Below are positions 8,119 through 16,676 of a stretch of 26,078 bases of DNA, one piece after another. The position numbers and the translations under genes are program-made. The DNA comes from Myxococcales bacterium (GTDB lineage Bacteria > Myxococcota_A > Polyangia > Polyangiales > Polyangiaceae): assembly GCA_013298325.1 (NCBI GenBank), contig JAAFHJ010000012.1:1-26078 (forward strand), read 5' to 3'. Numbering within the stretch: the first letter of the stretch is position 1; each line of letters opens with the position of its first letter. The notes beneath the pieces are model-generated. The model saw only the letters and a program-made list of their open reading frames with translations. It was not told where the DNA came from and made no database searches.

Positions 8119-10488
8119 GTGAACGCTCCGAAAACCACCGAGACGCTTCCGCTCCTTCCGCTCCGAAATAGCTGCCTTTTCCCGGCGAGTGTCACTCCGG
8201 TGAACGTCGGTAGGCCGCGCAGTGTCCGCCTTGTCGAGGAACTCGTCGCTGACGAGCGCCCCCACATCGCCGTGATTACACAGAAAAATCCCGAGCAAGA
8301 TGAGCCGGGAATCGGTGATCTCCACACGATCGGCACCGTCGCACGTGTCGTGAAGGTCATCCGAATGAGCGCAACGAGCTACTCGTTGGTACTCCACGGC
8401 GTCGCACGTATTCGCCTCGTAAATGGCTTCGAGCGCGAGGGAAAAAACGGCGGTCGCGGCTATCTCGCAGGGGAATTCGAGCGTCTCACCGAAAATCTCG
8501 AGCGCGATGGTCTCCTCGACGAACGGGCGAACGCGTTGCGCGCCCTCGTGAAGGAGCTCCTCGAGCAGCTCCCGACGCTGCCAAAAGAAACAGCGCAAGT
8601 TCTTGAAAATGTGCGCGATCCGGGGAGTCTAGCCGACTTGATCGCGTCGAACTTTCCGACCGAGATCCTCCCGGTCGCCGAAAAGCAGGCGATCCTCGAG
8701 AGCCTCGACCCGAGAGCCCGCATTGAAGCGATCATCGCCGTCGCGACCAAGCAGCTCGACATGCAGCGCGTCCGCCGCGAAGTCTCCACGATGGTGGCCG
8801 CGGAGGGGAAGAACCAGCGGGAACTCGTTCTTCGTCAGCAAATGCGTACGATTCGTGAGGAACTCGGCGAGAGCGCCGAAGACGACGAAGTCGAACTGTT
8901 GCGTGAACGAATTCACCTCGCCGGACTGCCGGAAGACGCCCTAAAGATTGCGAAAAAACAGCTTGGTCGTATGGCCGGGATGTCTTCCCAGTCGGCCGAG
9001 TACAATGTGACGCGGAGCTACGTGGAGTGGCTCGCCGACCTCCCGTGGACAAAGACGACTCCCGATACCCTCGACGTCGAAAAGTGTCGCCGATTTCTCG
9101 AGGAAGATCACTTCGGTCTAGAAAAGGTCAAACGCAGAATCCTCGAATATGTAGCGGTCCGGAAACTCCGCGGCGACAAGAAGGGGCCGATTCTCTGCTT
9201 TGCCGGGCCCCCCGGCGTCGGCAAGACCTCCCTCGGACGGTCGATTGCGCGGGCCATGGGGCGGCGCTACCACCGGATTTCTCTTGGCGGCGTCCGCGAC
9301 GAAGCCGAAATCCGCGGCCACCGGCGCACCTATGTGGGCGCGCTCCCCGGCCGCATTATTCAGGCGATGAAGAAGGTCGGGACCAAGAATCCGGTCATCG
9401 TCCTCGATGAAATCGACAAGATGGGGGCCGACAACCACGGCGACCCGGCCGCGGCACTCCTGGAGGTGCTCGACCCCGCTCAGAACGACACGTTCTCGGA
9501 CCACTACATCGACACCCCCTTCGACCTCTCTCAGGTCGTTTTTCTCGCGACGGCAAACAGTCTCGACACGATCGCTGGCCCGTTGCTCGACCGTCTAGAG
9601 ATCATCGAAGTACCGGGCTATACGCGGCGCGACAAACGAAACATCGTTCGCGAATTCCTCGCACCGAAGCAGATTTCTAGCCATGGCCTCACGCCGGACA
9701 ATCTCGAGTTCGCTGAAAGCGGCATCGAAGTCCTGGTCGATAGCTACACGCGCGAAGCGGGCGTCCGAACCCTCGAACGTGAGGTTGGAAGCGTCTGCCG
9801 CCACGTCGCGATGAAGCATGCGAGCGGCGATTTGACGAAAGTTATCGCGGATCGAGAAGCGGTCATCGAGATGCTCGGGCCGCCGAAATACCACGCCGAC
9901 CTTGCCGAACGCTCGTCGGCCGCCGGGGTCGTTACCGGGCTCGCGTGGACCCCCGGTGGCGGTGATATCCTGTTCATCGAAGCGAGCAAGATGCCCGGCA
10001 AGGGTCTCGTGCGGGTAACAGGAAACCTGAAAAACGTTATGCAAGAGTCGGCGGCAGCGGCCGTCAGTTTTGTCCGGAGTCACGCAGAAGAACTCGGACT
10101 GAAGCCGGAAGAAATGCAGAAGCTCGACCTGCATCTTCACGTCCCCAAGGGGGGAACGCCGAAGGATGGCCCCTCGGCAGGCGTGACGATGTTTACCGCG
10201 CTCTCTTCCCTCTTGCTCGATGCAAAAGTGAAGAAGAACGTTGCAATGACCGGGGAGATCACTCTCCGTGGCGCGATTCTTCCGGTTGGCGGAATCAAGG
10301 AGAAGCTCCTTGCAGCGCACCGCGCAGGCATCACCGAGGTCCTCCTTCCCAAGCGGAACGAGCGCGATCTCGAAGACGTCCCCGCCGATGTCCGCAACGA
10401 TCTGAAGATTCACCTCGTGTCGCGGATCGAAGAGATTCTCCCGCTGGTCCTCGAACCGCCGACGGAAACTGCGACGGTTGAGCTCTGA
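8119..10488 (+). CDS. lon: ATP-dependent endopeptidase Lon
   Basis: LonA protease of 789 residues, within the usual 770-820. It forms cytoplasmic hexamers that unfold and degrade misfolded and regulatory proteins. The N-terminal substrate domain begins LPLLPLRNSCLFPASVTPVN and covers about 1-200, followed by a helical region. The AAA+ module has Walker A GPPGVGKT (363-370) and Walker B VLDEIDK (428-434). The C-terminal protease domain has the Ser-Lys dyad: Ser686 in DGPSAG and Lys729, the second Lys of GGIKEK; the 43-residue spacing equals that of E. coli Ser679/Lys722. The start is GTG 8119, which gives the standard N-terminus but has little visible ribosome site. Heat-shock control is common for lon, but I could not identify such a promoter. 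The membrane peptidase gene follows with no real gap. Confidence 0.98.
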   Translation: MNAPKTTETLPLLPLRNSCLFPASVTPVNVGRPRSVRLVEELVADERPHIAVITQKNPEQDEPGIGDLHTIGTVARVVKVIRMSATSYSLVLHGVARIRLVNGFEREGKNGGRGYLAGEFERLTENLERDGLLDERANALRALVKELLEQLPTLPKETAQVLENVRDPGSLADLIASNFPTEILPVAEKQAILESLDPRARIEAIIAVATKQLDMQRVRREVSTMVAAEGKNQRELVLRQQMRTIREELGESAEDDEVELLRERIHLAGLPEDALKIAKKQLGRMAGMSSQSAEYNVTRSYVEWLADLPWTKTTPDTLDVEKCRRFLEEDHFGLEKVKRRILEYVAVRKLRGDKKGPILCFAGPPGVGKTSLGRSIARAMGRRYHRISLGGVRDEAEIRGHRRTYVGALPGRIIQAMKKVGTKNPVIVLDEIDKMGADNHGDPAAALLEVLDPAQNDTFSDHYIDTPFDLSQVVFLATANSLDTIAGPLLDRLEIIEVPGYTRRDKRNIVREFLAPKQISSHGLTPDNLEFAESGIEVLVDSYTREAGVRTLEREVGSVCRHVAMKHASGDLTKVIADREAVIEMLGPPKYHADLAERSSAAGVVTGLAWTPGGGDILFIEASKMPGKGLVRVTGNLKNVMQESAAAAVSFVRSHAEELGLKPEEMQKLDLHLHVPKGGTPKDGPSAGVTMFTALSSLLLDAKVKKNVAMTGEITLRGAILPVGGIKEKLLAAHRAGITEVLLPKRNERDLEDVPADVRNDLKIHLVSRIEEILPLVLEPPTETATVEL

Positions 10489-10492
10489 GCGT

Positions 10493-12769
10493 GTGAGCGC
10501 CGGAAATTCGCGCCGTTTCGGAATCGGGCCGGTCGTTGTCGCTGCCATCGCGACGGCGACCGGCTTTCTTCCGCTCTTCGGGGCCCCGGGCTACGAGCAG
10601 GCGCTCCTTGCAGGCCTTTGGGTACCAGGCTTCGCCGCCGTTGCCCTCGCGCGGCAGCGCGTTCCGTGGAGCCTCCAGCGCTTCGGCGACGCCCTAGCGC
10701 GCGGTGCTGTCTATGCCCTTGCCCCGCTCTTCGCCGCCTACGTCCACGTGCTGCGCGGCGAAGGTTGCGGGCCCCTCGACGGAACCGTGTATTACGCATG
10801 GACATCCGCCTTCGGAATCGTGCTCGGAGCGCTCTGGGGCGCGATCGTCGGTGCGTTTGCATCGCAAAAACAGTTATCTTTACGAGCTTCTACGCTACTT
10901 GCAATTGCCGGTCCGCTGACGACGGCGTTGCTCTCCCTTGGGCGCTTCTTCACGTCGCCCATGATCTTCGCCTTCGACCCCTTCGTCGGCTTTTTTAGCG
11001 GGACGCTCTACGACACCGTCGTCGATCCCGGCGTTGCACTCTACACCTATCGCCTCGGCTCGGTCTTGACGGTTGCCGCGATCGGCTTCGCCACGCTCCG
11101 CCGGCATGCGCGCGGTCGCGCACGCTATTTTTGGACCCTGGGCGCCCTCGCGACCGCGTGTGCGTCGGCCTTCGTCACCGCGAATGGCCCCCGGTTTGGC
11201 CATTGGCACACGAAAGAAAGCATCGAAACGGCCCTCGGGGATTCCCTGGACGGTCGGCGATGCCGCGTTGTCTACCCTTCGGGCACGCCACGCGCCGATG
11301 CCGAACTCCTCCTGACCGACTGCGAAGCCGAACTCGACTCGGCAGAGTCGTGGCTCGAATTGCCCCACGATTCAAAGAAGTTGACGGCATTCTTCTTTCG
11401 AGACGCCGCCCAGAAGCGGGCGCTCATGGGCGCCGAACACACCTACGTTGCGAAACCATGGCGCGATGAGGTTTATTTGCAACTTGCAAGCTTCCCCCAC
11501 CCGGTCCTTGGCCATGAAATCGCTCACGTTGTGGCCGGTCGCGCGGCGCGCGGCCCCTTCCGTATCGGTGGAGCAGTCGGCGGCCTGTGGCCCAATCCGG
11601 GACTCATCGAAGGCGTTGCAAGCGCGGTTTCCCCGGACGACGACGAGCTCACCGATCCCCAGTGGGCACGGGCGCTTCTCGAAGAGAACCGCCTCCCTCC
11701 GATCGGAGAGATCCTTTCTTTCCGTTTCTTTTCGGTAAGTTCTGCGAAGAGCTACACGGTAGCGGGTGCGTTCATCACGTGGGTCAAGAGCCGCTTCGGC
11801 GCGAAAACCGTGACGGCCTGGTACGGCGGAACCGAGCTCCCGCGGTTGACGGGCCTCGATTGGGCAGCACTTGACACGGCGTTTCGCGCGTGGGTCCAGG
11901 AGCAACCGTTCCCCCCGGCGGCACGAAGCTATGCTCGCGGAAAATTTGAACGTCCTGGTCTCTTCGGGCGGAAGTGCCCCCACGCGGTTGACACCCTTCG
12001 CGGCGAGGGGGACCGACTCCGCGGCGCTGGGGACGAAAAAGGAGCAATCTGCAAGTACGATGCAGCCCTGGCGCTGGACGGCAACGACTGGAATACACGG
12101 CTTGCGCGCGCAGCGACGGTGGCCGAGGGCTACCGCGGGCCGTCAATGCCGGCGCCGCTCGCCCCGTTGCAAGCGCTTCTGAGCGCCGAAACGCCGGCCC
12201 CCATCCGCGACCGGGCCGAGGACGCCCTGGCGGAAGCGGCTTGGTTCGCAGGCGACCTTCCGAGCGCAGCGGCGCATTGGAACGCCCTCGCAGCGCGTAC
12301 GCTCGACGAAGACGCCGGTCGAAATTTTGAGGTCAAGGCACTGGCCTCGTCAGCCTTTTCCGAGCCGCGGGAGAGATCACTCGCGCCTGCGATCGGTGCG
12401 TTGATTCTGGGCGACGAGCGCCACCGGGGGCCAAACGCACTGTTGGCTGGCGTTCGCCTCGGAGCTTTGACAGGTCCGGCAGAGCCGCTTGCGCACTACC
12501 TGCTTGGAAAAAATCTCATGAATCAGAAGGACTGGCGCGCGGCGGAGCGCGAGCTTTTCCATCCTTCCACCGGTACTGGGACCCTGGCGACCGCGCGCCT
12601 TGGCCGCGAGATGCTCCGTCAGCGCGCCGTCGTTTCTTGCATCCTACACACACCTGATCGGCTGGAGGAGACCCGACGGAACGTGCTCGCCACAGACTCG
12701 CCGTTCGCGAGCTCGTCGGGCGGGAGGCGTGAATCGCTGTTGCGGTTCATCGCGCGGTGCGCGCCGTAA
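10493..12769 (+). CDS. Polytopic membrane protein with HEXXH metallopeptidase motif
   Basis: About 758 residues, not matched by me to a named family. The first 250 residues hold six or seven likely membrane helices (for example VVVAAIATATGFLPLFG, AFGIVLGALWGAIVGAFA, LGALATACASAFVTA). A soluble domain follows with zinc motif HEIAH at 341-345 and a candidate third ligand Glu373 in LIEGVAS, so HEXXH-X27-E, a gluzincin-like layout. Flanking PHPVLGHEIAHVVAG and LWPNPGLIEGVA resemble membrane-associated peptidases. The last 270 residues (from about RGEGDRLRGAGDEKGAICKY) are Ala-rich and helical, perhaps TPR-like. Start choice: GTG 10493, 4 nt after the lon stop; a TTG at 10478 overlapping lon would add five residues. 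Its position implies co-transcription with lon. Peptidase activity is inferred from the motif only. Confidence 0.85.
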   Translation: MSAGNSRRFGIGPVVVAAIATATGFLPLFGAPGYEQALLAGLWVPGFAAVALARQRVPWSLQRFGDALARGAVYALAPLFAAYVHVLRGEGCGPLDGTVYYAWTSAFGIVLGALWGAIVGAFASQKQLSLRASTLLAIAGPLTTALLSLGRFFTSPMIFAFDPFVGFFSGTLYDTVVDPGVALYTYRLGSVLTVAAIGFATLRRHARGRARYFWTLGALATACASAFVTANGPRFGHWHTKESIETALGDSLDGRRCRVVYPSGTPRADAELLLTDCEAELDSAESWLELPHDSKKLTAFFFRDAAQKRALMGAEHTYVAKPWRDEVYLQLASFPHPVLGHEIAHVVAGRAARGPFRIGGAVGGLWPNPGLIEGVASAVSPDDDELTDPQWARALLEENRLPPIGEILSFRFFSVSSAKSYTVAGAFITWVKSRFGAKTVTAWYGGTELPRLTGLDWAALDTAFRAWVQEQPFPPAARSYARGKFERPGLFGRKCPHAVDTLRGEGDRLRGAGDEKGAICKYDAALALDGNDWNTRLARAATVAEGYRGPSMPAPLAPLQALLSAETPAPIRDRAEDALAEAAWFAGDLPSAAAHWNALAARTLDEDAGRNFEVKALASSAFSEPRERSLAPAIGALILGDERHRGPNALLAGVRLGALTGPAEPLAHYLLGKNLMNQKDWRAAERELFHPSTGTGTLATARLGREMLRQRAVVSCILHTPDRLEETRRNVLATDSPFASSSGGRRESLLRFIARCAP

Positions 12770-12870
12770 AGAAGGGAAAGGTGGACTTACGCCGGGAACA
12801 TCGGAGCACCATGCTGAGTCGTGTCGGAGCGAGAACACTCGCAACGACCCCCCTCTTGAAAGGACCGATC

Positions 12871-13239
12871 ATGAAGCGAATTCTCTCTGCCGTTGTCGCC
12901 GTCGTCGCCCTCTCTTTCGCCGCTGTTGCCTCCGCAGACCCGGCCCGTGAGGGCGCAAAGGGGCACAAGGAACACGACGGGAAAGCGTTTCCGATGAAAG
13001 CCGAAACGTTCCAAGCGCGAGAAGCCGCCCATGAAGCAAAGTGGAAAGGTCGCTTCGAGACGAAGATTCAGAAGCTACCTGCCGACAAGGCGAAGATCGT
13101 TCGCGAACGCATGCAAGCTCGACTGGGAAAAGTTCACGCCAAGGTGGCTGAAGTTACGAAGGACGGGACCGTCACGAAGGAGGAGGCCGCCGAGGTTCGC
13201 AAGGCATCACACGGTGAAAAACACAACAAGAAGCGCTGA
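12871..13239 (+). CDS. Small exported His/Lys-rich helical protein
   Basis: A 122-residue protein of unknown function. A clear Sec signal peptide (1-22, VVAVVALSFAAVASA, cleavage after ASA) leads to a 100-residue mature part rich in Lys, Glu, Ala and His. It is predicted largely helical and ends HGEKHNKKR. Residues 94-105 (EVTKDGTVTKEE) resemble an EF-hand loop (DG at 98-99, final Glu105) but with Glu and Thr at the first two ligand positions. General size and helicity recall Spy/CpxP-type periplasmic proteins, without their LTXXQ motif. The longer frame from 12757 was rejected because ATG 12871 has AAAGGA 7 nt upstream and the signal peptide starts there. It lies 101 bp after the membrane peptidase gene and is followed by a strong terminator. 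Confidence 0.82.
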   Translation: MKRILSAVVAVVALSFAAVASADPAREGAKGHKEHDGKAFPMKAETFQAREAAHEAKWKGRFETKIQKLPADKAKIVRERMQARLGKVHAKVAEVTKDGTVTKEEAAEVRKASHGEKHNKKR

Positions 13240-13257
13240 ACCTCGCTAAGAATCTCC

Positions 13258-13298
13258 AAGCGCCACTCCGAAGCAATCGGGGTGGCGCTTCCTTTTTT
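13258..13298 (+). terminator. Intrinsic terminator after the small exported protein
   Basis: AAGCGCCACT (13258-13267) pairs with GGTGGCGCTT (13281-13290), and the stem continues as CCGA/TCGG around loop AGCAA. That gives 14 bp with one G-T pair, followed by CC and six T (13293-13298). It ends the + strand run from lon. The minus-strand reading has no T-run, and the convergent gene's stop (13297-13299) touches it. Confidence 0.92.
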
Positions 13299-14181
13299 AC
13301 TGTAGGCCAACGTACGTCACTCGCGAAATCTTGCCGCCTTCAAAGCAGATATCGTAGGCGTGCGCGCCAACAGCAATCTTTCCAAGCACTCGATAGCATG
13401 TTGTTTTACCGGCCTCTTGTGCCGAAGTAACCGCGACGCTGTCGAAGGAGAATTTTCCAAGACGGTCGTCGACCACACCGGTTTTTGCGAAAGCCCGAAA
13501 CGCTGCCGCATTCTTTTTTTCGTCACCGAGTGCCTCAACGAATGCCTTTACGTCGGAGGGGAGTTGCACGGGCGGGCCGGCGTCGGGAACCAGGGCCGAC
13601 GCAGCGCTTGCGGCTGGTCTTGATCCTGGAGTTGCCATCGGGGCTTTCACACTTTGACAAATTCTTTCGAGTGCCGATTGAATGGCGACAAGATTTCCGA
13701 GTGGCGTCTCAAACTCGTCATCACTCGCCGTGCAGTGAATCGAGCGACCGTCGACTGCAGGAATCCAAGTGTCGACGTTCAGAATCGACTTTTTGTCATT
13801 TGTTGTAACGACAACAAAACGCCCCGCCTCCGTCTCGCGCTTCGTAACCTTGAGGTCTCCGAGAAGGTTTGCCGCGCGTTCGGCATCGGCGAGTGTCGCC
13901 GGGGCGACGTCTGCGAGGACTGTGAAAGTCACCCGAATTCCGCCCAAGAGCGCACCAGGGCGGGCGAACGTCGTCGAGTGATCGAGCTTAATGAGGGGAT
14001 CGGCCTCAAGCCCCTCCGGCACGCCGGCTTCGAAGGTGACGCTCCCGACGGTGCGTGGCGCGACCGCAAGCGGCTTGGTCGTCCAGTCGTCGACGGGCGG
14101 CTTCTTGCTGCATGCGGCAAACGAAATACTCGTGAGAAGTAGGATGCGTGCGAGGTTCGTCACACGCTGACCATCGGCCAT
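13297..14181 (-). CDS. Unknown lipoprotein
   Basis: A 294-residue protein not recognised as a known family. The N-terminus is a short signal ending SISFAAC (Cys24 from the ATG), then SKKPPVDD, typical of a lipoprotein although Phe at -3 is less usual. The mature part has two regions: about 40-175, a mixed beta region with Cys149 and Cys172, and about 200-294, containing two further cysteines (TTCYRVLGK and AYDICFEGGK). A Pro/Ala/Ser linker separates them. The ATG at 14181 was taken; GTG 14163 is in frame and would give a more compact 18-residue signal. Neither has a good ribosome site. It is convergent with the small exported gene and divergent from tRNA-Phe. Confidence 0.8.
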   Translation of the reverse strand: MADGQRVTNLARILLLTSISFAACSKKPPVDDWTTKPLAVAPRTVGSVTFEAGVPEGLEADPLIKLDHSTTFARPGALLGGIRVTFTVLADVAPATLADAERAANLLGDLKVTKRETEAGRFVVVTTNDKKSILNVDTWIPAVDGRSIHCTASDDEFETPLGNLVAIQSALERICQSVKAPMATPGSRPAASAASALVPDAGPPVQLPSDVKAFVEALGDEKKNAAAFRAFAKTGVVDDRLGKFSFDSVAVTSAQEAGKTTCYRVLGKIAVGAHAYDICFEGGKISRVTYVGLQ

Positions 14182-14354
14182 CCCCCAGGCGCAAACAAGC
14201 GCGCGATCGGCGAAAGGGCGTGCAGCCGCGCCGAACGGCTCTCCGGGAGACTCCGGCGGCGGGACCGAAGGAGAAGAAAACCAGAGCGATCGGCGACATG
14301 CTTTTTTTGGTTGACGCCCGACGCGAAATCAACGAAGTTCCGCGTCGTCGCACG

Positions 14355-14378
14355 GGGCAACCCGAGTGATGGTTGCCC
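14355..14378 (+). repeat. Inverted repeat spanning the 5' end of tRNA-Phe
   Basis: GGGCAACC (14355-14362) and GGTTGCCC (14371-14378) are perfect 8-bp arms around CGAGTGAT. The right arm includes the first four bases of the tRNA acceptor stem (GCCC). In the precursor RNA the leader could pair with the tRNA 5' strand and compete with the acceptor stem. Confidence 0.6.
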
Positions 14379-14447
14379 AGGTAGCTCAGTCGGTAGAGCA
14401 GGGGATTGAAAATCCCCGTGTCGGCGGTTCGATTCCGTCCCTGGGCA
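14375..14447 (+). tRNA. tRNA-Phe (anticodon GAA)
   Basis: A 73-nt tRNA with CCA not encoded. The acceptor stem is GCCCAGG (14375-14381) with CCTGGGC and discriminator A at 14447. The D arm is AGCTCAGTCGGTAGAGC. The anticodon stem GGGGA/TCCCC encloses the loop TTGAAAA, giving anticodon GAA. The T arm is GGCGG-TTCGATT-CCGTC. Upstream, TTGACG at 14311-14316 resembles a -35 element, but no good -10 follows at the right distance. A bidirectional terminator lies 18 nt downstream. Confidence 0.97.
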
Positions 14448-14465
14448 CTCCCCCAAGAGTGCAGA

Positions 14466-14493
14466 AAAGGCCCACTTTCCAGTGGGCCTTTCG
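14466..14493 (+). terminator. Bidirectional terminator between tRNA-Phe and the MutS-like gene
   Basis: AAAGGCCCACT (14466-14476) and AGTGGGCCTTT (14481-14491) form an 11-bp perfect stem with loop TTCC. The + strand continues TCGTCGTTT; the minus strand ends CCTTTT. It can therefore terminate both the tRNA and the convergent minus-strand operon. Confidence 0.88.
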
Positions 14494-14536
14494 TCGTTTG
14501 TGACGATCTCTTCGACTCGTCATCGGGCATCCCGAG

Positions 14537-16183
14537 CTAATTCGCCGCATTTCCTTGCGCCAACAAGGCTCGGAGCGCCTCTTCGGTGACGCCCAGGCGC
14601 TCCGCCGTTCGGTGGGCCAGCGACGTCTCGGCGACGCCAGGCAGGAACGCGTAGGTCGGGCGTTCCGCGGCGTCGAGCTCGACGCGCAGAAAGAGAAGTG
14701 CAGGATGGGCAGCCGTCCCCGCCGCCGCTTCCGCCGCGAGCCGTTTTGCAAAGGCCAAAAAGTGGGTAGTAACGAAGGTCTCGGGTCGAAATTCGCCGAG
14801 GAGCTTCACAACAAGGCGGAAGATCGACTCCCCTTCCTCGGGGTTCGTCCCGGAGCATAGTTCGTCCAGCACGACCAGCGGACGACGCTCCTTTCGTGCG
14901 TTGCGAGCCTCACCAAGTGCCTCGAAGAGCTTACGAATTCGGAGCAACTCGGTGCCCAATCGCCCTTCGCGCTGGTCGGGGTCGGCGTGGTCGATCAGCG
15001 ACACGAAAAGGCCGGCAGCGCGAGGGAGCTGCGCACGCACCGCAGGAACAAAGAAGCCCCCCTCTGCGAGGAGCTGCGTCAACGCGACCGCCTGTAAAAG
15101 CCTTGTTTTTCCGCCCGAATTCGGCCCAGTGACGACGACGAGCGCCCCATCCGTGCCGAGAACGAGGTCGCACGGAATGGGTGTGCGCCCGTGCGGACCA
15201 TCCAACAAGAGCGGGTTAAAAAGCGCTTCGATCTCTCGTGGCCCACCGTCGGTCAGCGTCGGCAACGAGGTTGCGAGGCCCGCTTTCGCCGCACGGTCGC
15301 GAAACGCAAGCGCTCCGAGGATCACTTCGAGGTCCCCTACAAACGGAAACAGCGGCGGAAGGGCGTCGGCAACGCCGTCAAATACCGTATCCATCAAATG
15401 GGCAAAAAGTTCATGCTCGCCAAACTTGCGCCCGCGCAGGAACAGAGAGGTCTGTTCGATCCACTTTCCAATCTGGGACCGATCAAAGGGATTTTCCGCG
15501 TCGACTTTCTCGTTCAATATCTTGAAGTCGCGAATTTTCCCCTCGAATCCGATTCGCAAGCGCACGTCGATTTCCGCGACGTTCGACTCGTAGGCGAGAA
15601 GAGAGGCAAGCCGCTGAAACCCTTCACTATCTGAGAGATTTCGAGACCATTCGCCGATGCACGAAACGCCGCTCGAGGCATCCACTTGGACGCCGACTCG
15701 CACCAAATTTCGCAGCGAAGTAAGCACATTGAGCCGACGCTCAAACGGGTCGGTGTTGACGATACCCGTCTTCGAGAGATTCGTTCGAAGGTCGAGCACC
15801 CCAAGGTAGAATTCTTCGACGCGGGCCCGGAGTTCCACGTTTTCGGAAAGCTCACGGAGGATCGCTTGGCGAAAAGGAACGATGCGCTCGTCGCTCGGTG
15901 GAGCGGCGACAACCCGATAGAGGAACGCAAGCCGTGGTGTCACGCGTACGCCAGCAATTCGCGGCGAAAAGGCACGCTCAAGGAAGACGCTCAAGAAGAG
16001 ATCCCGCTCGTAATCTGCGGGACGCCACTCGGTCGGCGGCGCGATGCGCTCGTCGACAAGCACCTCGAAGGCTTCGCCAACGTCACCAGTGGCGAACGCG
16101 AATACGAGCTGATCCCGTAGGCGGCGGTCGTCCGGCTCGGAGGCGTTGGGCGTAAGTAGCGAAAGGGCAATCGGTGCTGGCAT
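14537..16183 (-). CDS. Short MutS-like ATPase (MutS domain V protein)
   Basis: A 548-residue protein with the MutS ABC-type ATPase at its C-terminus: Walker A GPNSGGKT (353-360), Walker B VVLDELCSGTNPEEG with Asp440-Glu441, and the switch His474 in TTHF. The DEL-SGT-PEEG form is closer to MutS2-like proteins than to MutS1 (DEIGRGTS). The N-terminal 350 residues are helical and look like clamp/core segments. There is no N-terminal mismatch-recognition domain and no C-terminal Smr nuclease domain. It is probably a DNA- or RNA-structure-binding ATPase rather than a mismatch repair MutS; its actual role is unknown. ATG 16183 was chosen (MPAPIALSLL) over the frame's earlier ATG codons at 16210 and 16315, which would approach or overlap the upstream lipoprotein. 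It is the last gene of a minus-strand cluster. Confidence 0.9.
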   Translation of the reverse strand: MPAPIALSLLTPNASEPDDRRLRDQLVFAFATGDVGEAFEVLVDERIAPPTEWRPADYERDLFLSVFLERAFSPRIAGVRVTPRLAFLYRVVAAPPSDERIVPFRQAILRELSENVELRARVEEFYLGVLDLRTNLSKTGIVNTDPFERRLNVLTSLRNLVRVGVQVDASSGVSCIGEWSRNLSDSEGFQRLASLLAYESNVAEIDVRLRIGFEGKIRDFKILNEKVDAENPFDRSQIGKWIEQTSLFLRGRKFGEHELFAHLMDTVFDGVADALPPLFPFVGDLEVILGALAFRDRAAKAGLATSLPTLTDGGPREIEALFNPLLLDGPHGRTPIPCDLVLGTDGALVVVTGPNSGGKTRLLQAVALTQLLAEGGFFVPAVRAQLPRAAGLFVSLIDHADPDQREGRLGTELLRIRKLFEALGEARNARKERRPLVVLDELCSGTNPEEGESIFRLVVKLLGEFRPETFVTTHFLAFAKRLAAEAAAGTAAHPALLFLRVELDAAERPTYAFLPGVAETSLAHRTAERLGVTEEALRALLAQGNAAN

Positions 16184-16215
16184 GGCGTTCCCGGCGCGAG
16201 CCGGCGACATACCGG

Positions 16216-16656
16216 CTAGTCGATCTCGCCTTCGACCGGGGAGGCTTCCTCTGGTTCCCCACGGCGCCAACAAACCGGTCCGGTAAAGTCGTGGTCGGTC
16301 GACACGGTCCCACAAAGCTCGTCGGGTCCCGTCCGTCGAAGGGAATAGTCGATGAGATAGGGGTCTTCGCTCGACGGATTATTCACTTTATGGACGCGGA
16401 ACTCCGCACCCACTAAATATCCGTCGTCGAAGAGGTAGGTATCGCGTGTGAGGCATTGAATGGCGACCCGGTCTCGGTCGACAGAACGCAATGAATAGCG
16501 CTCATTGTATCCAAGACCGTTCCAATGTTCTGTCCAAATCCCGTCGAGGTCGGTCACATTGGAGACAACGACGGGGGTCGCCGGTTGTACCGAGACGGCC
16601 ACCGGCGCACAGCCAAGCGCGAAAATTAGGGGAGTTGCGACTCGGAGCGGGGTCAT
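16216..16656 (-). CDS. Small unknown lipoprotein
   Basis: A 146-residue protein I do not recognise. The N-terminus RVATPLIFALGCAP is a short hydrophobic signal with a borderline lipobox (ALGC, Cys16). The mature part starts with a Val/Thr/Pro stretch, then a compact beta-rich region (DLDGIWTEHWNGLGYNERY at 36-54; later YLFDDGYLVGAEF and DYSLRRTGPDELCGTV) containing three more cysteines, and an acidic C-terminus (EPEEASPVEGEID). DGIW plus RY recall lipocalin-like small lipoproteins, but this is weak. It lies 20 bp after the beta-barrel gene and 32 bp before the MutS-like gene, all in one direction. Confidence 0.78.
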   Translation of the reverse strand: MTPLRVATPLIFALGCAPVAVSVQPATPVVVSNVTDLDGIWTEHWNGLGYNERYSLRSVDRDRVAIQCLTRDTYLFDDGYLVGAEFRVHKVNNPSSEDPYLIDYSLRRTGPDELCGTVSTDHDFTGPVCWRRGEPEEASPVEGEID

Positions 16657-16676
16657 TCTTGCGAGGTTACGCTCCG

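Noticed and set aside
7113..8171. 352-aa plus-strand open frame
   Set aside because: Antisense to the NTF2-like lipoprotein and overlapping the lon start; no signal, domain or ribosome site.
14311..14339. sigma70-type promoter for tRNA-Phe
   Set aside because: TTGACG is a fair -35, but the hexamer 17 bp downstream (GAAGTT) is a poor -10, so no promoter is listed.
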